In this document: positions 13,634-15,795 of the stretch, in pieces
Layout: every line of letters begins with the position of its first letter
Numbering within the stretch: position 1 is the stretch's first letter
NCBI GenBank assembly: GCA_023389575.1
Contig: JAEWEG010000059.1
Span: 1 to 15,795, forward strand
Length of the DNA: 15,795 nucleotides
Origin: Chloroflexota bacterium
Lineage (GTDB): Bacteria > Chloroflexota > Chloroflexia > Thermomicrobiales > UBA6265
Reading direction: 5' to 3'
Translations under genes and position numbers: made by a program
Notes under the pieces: model-generated
Told to the model about the DNA's origin: nothing
The model's database searches: none
What the model saw: the letters and a program-made list of their open reading frames with translations, nothing else

Positions 13634-14023
13634 ATGAGGAATCTTGGTGATTCGCTTCGCAAGCTCGCCGACCAGATGATCACCGAAGCTGGTGGAACAC
13701 CGGATCGGCCCACGTCTCTCTATTCCGCGGGCACCGTCGGCGGGCAAACCATCCGCCGACCGCCCTCCGTCGATCGGGACGACATCGAGACGCCCGTGGG
13801 CGATATGCCTCCGCCCCGCCAGCGCGAATTCACGGTCGCGCCGATGCCGACCGATGTCGAAAATCGTCAGCGCCGAACCGCCTCGCAACAGCGATCCATG
13901 GCCGGGCGACGCCAGCGTGCATCGATCCACCGGTTGCTGCGTTCTCCGGAATCGCTCCGGGCGGCGATCGTGGTGAGCGAGGTGCTCGGCCCGCCGGTGT
14001 CGCTGCGGGATGAGCGCCGCTAA
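13634..14023 (+). CDS. Small protein of unknown function, third gene of the nfeD-floA operon
   Basis: 129 residues, soluble, with no membrane segment or signal peptide. The N-terminus (1-20, NLGDSLRKLADQMITEAGG) is helical, the centre (21-75) is proline-rich and probably disordered, and the C-terminus (88-126) is a charged helical segment with SPESLRAAIVVSEVLGPPVSLRDER (104-128). That last motif looks conserved: I recall similar LR-A-IL-EILGPP-LR tails in small proteins next to floA in other bacteria, but I cannot verify it. GGAGG at 13623-13627 is 6 nt before the ATG, and the gene follows floA by 34 nt on the same strand. An accessory or regulatory partner of FloA or the protease is the natural hypothesis. 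No enzyme motif is seen. Confidence 0.75.
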   Translation: MRNLGDSLRKLADQMITEAGGTPDRPTSLYSAGTVGGQTIRRPPSVDRDDIETPVGDMPPPRQREFTVAPMPTDVENRQRRTASQQRSMAGRRQRASIHRLLRSPESLRAAIVVSEVLGPPVSLRDERR

Positions 14024-14065
14024 CCCTTTGCGCGAGCCGGTCCGCCGCCGAGGTGTCTCCTGACC

Positions 14066-14110
14066 TGTCACAACCGTCGCCCACACGGTGTCTTGTGGGT
14101 AGAACGGTTG
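14066..14110 (+). promoter_or_regulatory. ECF41-type promoter overlapping a nested inverted repeat
   Basis: TGTCACA (14066-14072) followed after 16 nt by TGTC (14089-14092) matches the known ECF41 sigma motif TGTCACA-N16-CGTC in all but one base. It lies 37 nt before the start of an oxidoreductase gene, the type of gene ECF41 factors control. Overlapping it are the inverted repeats CAACCGT/ACGGTTG (14071-14077, 14104-14110) and, inside, CCCACA/TGTGGG (14080-14085, 14094-14099), which could form a two-part hairpin in DNA or a protein-binding site. The sigma gene at 90 has no SnoaL domain, so the factor that uses this promoter must lie elsewhere. Confidence 0.6.
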
Positions 14111-14129
14111 GATAGTCAAAGGAGACACC

Positions 14130-15377
14130 ATGACAACCCGGACACAAGTTCTCGTAATCGGCGGCGGATACGCGGGCGTGCTCGCCGCCAATCGCCTCAC
14201 CCAGCGCGACGACGTATCCGTCACGCTCATCAACCCGCGATCGACCTTCGTCGAGCGGATTCGCCTCCACCAACTGGTGGGCGGATCAAACGACGCGGTC
14301 GTTGACTACCAGGACGTGCTCGCCAGGGGCGTCCGCCTGGTGGTCGACAGCGCGACCCGCATCGACGCCGCCCGGCGCACCGTTGAACTGGCGGCGGGCG
14401 ACCCCCTGGACTTCGACTACCTCATCTACGCCGTGGGCAGCGGCAGCGCCGCCCCGGATGTGCCGGGCGCGGCCGAGTTCGCCTACCCGATCGCGTCCCT
14501 GGAGGAGGCGAAGCGGCTGCGGATGATTGTCGACACCGCCCCGGCCTCGACCGCGATCACGGTGGTCGGGAGCGGACCGAGCGGTATAGAAACCGCCGCC
14601 GAACTGGCCGAAACCGGCCGGAACGTGACGCTGATCGGCGGCGATGTGCTCGGGCCGTACCTGCATCCCCGGGGACGGCGGGCGGTCGCGAAGCGGCTGT
14701 CCAAACTCGGCGTGACCATGATCGACGGGCCTGGCTCGAAGGTGACCGCCGTGACATCCGGGGCGGTGCAACTCGCCGATGGCCGCGAACTCCCCAGCTC
14801 GATCACGATCTGGACGGCCGGATTCGGCGTGCCCGCCCTGGCCGCCCAAAGCGGGCTGAGCACCGATCCCCTGGGCCGCCCGCTCACCGACGAGACGTTG
14901 ACCAGCGTGGACAATCCCCGCATCGTCGCGGCCGGGGATTCGGCCTCCCCTTCTGGCGTGCCGTACCGCATGAGTTGCCAGGCGGCTGGCCCGCTCGGCG
15001 CCCACGCCGCCGACACGGTGCTCAACCGGATCGCGGGGAAAGAACCCGGCGTGTTCTCGACGGGGTTCCTCGGACAGTGCCTCAGCCTGGGTCGCGGTTC
15101 CGGTCTCTTCCAGTTCTCACGGCACAACGACGAGGCCGTGTGGTTCCACCTCGGTGGTCGCGCGGCGGCGAAGCTCAAGGAGGTCATCTGCGAGAGCACC
15201 GTCAAGCAACTGGTGGACGAGGCCCGCAAGCCCGGATCGCACTCGGTGCCCGGCTGGGCCAAGGACCGCACGCGCCAGGAGACGGTGCTCGGCCGGGCTG
15301 GTTGGAGCGCCGGACGGCCGAGCCTGGCGAACGCGTCGCTGGAAGCCCCGGCGCCGGTCAGCTGGGAGCGATCATGA
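14130..15377 (+). CDS. NAD(P)/FAD-dependent oxidoreductase (NDH-2-like)
   Basis: 415 residues with two Rossmann folds: FAD site VIGGGYAGVLAANRL (9-23), NAD(P) site VVGSGPSGIETAAELA (145-160) and the second FAD site NPRIVAAGDSA (262-272). The layout is that of type II NADH dehydrogenases and related disulfide-oxidoreductase-fold quinone or ferredoxin reductases. I recall close relatives sitting beside ECF41/SigJ sigma genes in actinobacteria. The C-terminus is hydrophilic (375-415), with no obvious membrane helix, so membrane contact would be peripheral or through the DoxX protein. AAAGGAG at 14118-14124 is 5 nt before the ATG. Its stop overlaps the next start (ATGA). Electron acceptor and substrate are not determinable here. 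Confidence 0.92.
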   Translation: MTTRTQVLVIGGGYAGVLAANRLTQRDDVSVTLINPRSTFVERIRLHQLVGGSNDAVVDYQDVLARGVRLVVDSATRIDAARRTVELAAGDPLDFDYLIYAVGSGSAAPDVPGAAEFAYPIASLEEAKRLRMIVDTAPASTAITVVGSGPSGIETAAELAETGRNVTLIGGDVLGPYLHPRGRRAVAKRLSKLGVTMIDGPGSKVTAVTSGAVQLADGRELPSSITIWTAGFGVPALAAQSGLSTDPLGRPLTDETLTSVDNPRIVAAGDSASPSGVPYRMSCQAAGPLGAHAADTVLNRIAGKEPGVFSTGFLGQCLSLGRGSGLFQFSRHNDEAVWFHLGGRAAAKLKEVICESTVKQLVDEARKPGSHSVPGWAKDRTRQETVLGRAGWSAGRPSLANASLEAPAPVSWERS

Positions 15378-15757
15378 ACCTCGCGCTCTGGATCGCGGCC
15401 GGACTGCTGGCCGCCATCGCCCTCGCGGGTGGCCTCACCAAGAGCTTCGTGCCGAGAGAGAAGCTGGCGGCGCACAAGGGCGGCGAATGGACCGCCGACG
15501 CCAGCGATGGCTTCGTGAAAACTCTCGGCGTCCTTGAAGTGCTGGCCGCGATAGGCCTTATCCTTCCCGCCGTACTCGACATCACGCCGGTGATGGTGCC
15601 CGTGACCGCCTCCTGTTGGGTGCTGCTGATGGCCGGCGCGATGATCACCCACGGCCGTCTTGGGCAGTACAAGCTCTCGATGGTCAACGCGGTCTACCTG
15701 GCGGTGGCGGCATTCGTCGCCTGGGGCCGGTTCGGTCCGGAGTCTTTCGCCGGCTGA
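15374..15757 (+). CDS. DoxX-like four-helix membrane protein
   Basis: 127 residues and four hydrophobic helices (about 3-21, 47-66, 72-92, 101-118). The typical DoxX-like pattern is seen: GLTKSFVPREKL (20-31), GVLEVLAAIGLILPAVLDITP (52-72), AGAMITHGRLGQ (87-98) and VAAFVAWGRFGPE (111-123). Family members are often coupled to redox proteins and quinone-related reactions, and this one overlaps the oxidoreductase gene by ATGA (15374-15377), so the two products are made together and may form a membrane redox unit. GGAG at 15365-15368 precedes it by 5 nt. No catalytic residue is known for the family. Confidence 0.9.
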   Translation: MNLALWIAAGLLAAIALAGGLTKSFVPREKLAAHKGGEWTADASDGFVKTLGVLEVLAAIGLILPAVLDITPVMVPVTASCWVLLMAGAMITHGRLGQYKLSMVNAVYLAVAAFVAWGRFGPESFAG

Positions 15758-15771
15758 GACACAGACGTCCC

Positions 15772-15795
15772 GCTCGCGAGGCGATCCTCGCGAGC
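15772..15795 (+). terminator. Perfect hairpin after the oxidoreductase-doxX operon
   Basis: GCTCGCGAGG (15772-15781) and CCTCGCGAGC (15786-15795) are exact reverse complements around a CGAT loop, 14 nt after the doxX stop. The window ends at the last base of the stem, so any T-tract is not visible. Position and perfect pairing support a terminator. Confidence 0.7.

Noticed and set aside
12649..14233. Minus-strand open frames opposite floA and its neighbour
   Set aside because: FloA is unmistakable on the plus strand; these frames are Arg/His/Pro-rich shadows.

Overview
The window is GC-rich DNA densely packed with bacterial chromosomal genes. The gene content best fits a Chloroflexota bacterium of the Thermomicrobia/Sphaerobacter type: a Tat-exported ScyD/ScyE-like propeller, an F420-type LLM oxidoreductase of the glucose-6-phosphate dehydrogenase subgroup, an NfeD-FloA pair, and an ECF sigma factor with a one-pass membrane partner. 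This is an inference from protein style; there is no rRNA or marker gene here, and an actinobacterium is the main alternative.

Layout. (1) 90-1820, plus strand: an ECF sigma factor and a membrane-anchored probable partner with no zinc anti-sigma motif. (2) 1821-2137: a convergent gap with two strong stem-loops. (3) 2138-4266, minus strand: a secreted two-domain protein of cupredoxin-like appearance that lacks copper ligands, behind a ScyD/ScyE-like beta-propeller. A large inverted repeat sits in the divergent promoter region shared with (4), a SnoaL/NTF2-like gene at 4555-4974. (5) 5015-5413, minus strand: an SMR-family guanidinium exporter (Gdx/SugE type) preceded by a 42-nt element that I recognise as a guanidine-III (ykkC-III) riboswitch. 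(6) 5442-6106, minus strand: a VapBC toxin-antitoxin pair, with short repeats separating it from (7), a three-gene ABC-2 exporter operon at 6147-8861. The exporter has an approximately 200-nt leader that appears to encode a 10-residue peptide with a strong ribosome binding site. (8) 9174-9825: two small membrane proteins, convergent. (9) 10030-10989: the LLM oxidoreductase, closed by a strong terminator. (10) 11185-14023, plus strand: a membrane serine protease of the NfeD type, the flotillin-like FloA, and a small conserved-looking protein of unknown function, probably one membrane-microdomain operon. (11) 14130-15757, plus strand: an NDH-2-like FAD oxidoreductase translationally coupled to a DoxX-like membrane protein, behind an ECF41-type promoter (TGTCACA, 16-nt spacer, GTC) that overlaps a nested inverted repeat, and closed by a perfect hairpin at the window end.

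The best regulatory finds are the guanidine-III riboswitch controlling a guanidinium exporter, the ECF41-like promoter of the oxidoreductase-DoxX operon, and the candidate leader peptide before the ABC exporter. The best protein-level oddity is that the NfeD protein seems to lack the C-terminal OB-fold normally found in such proteins although it lies directly before floA. I saw no rRNA, tRNA, CRISPR array, prophage or insertion sequence.
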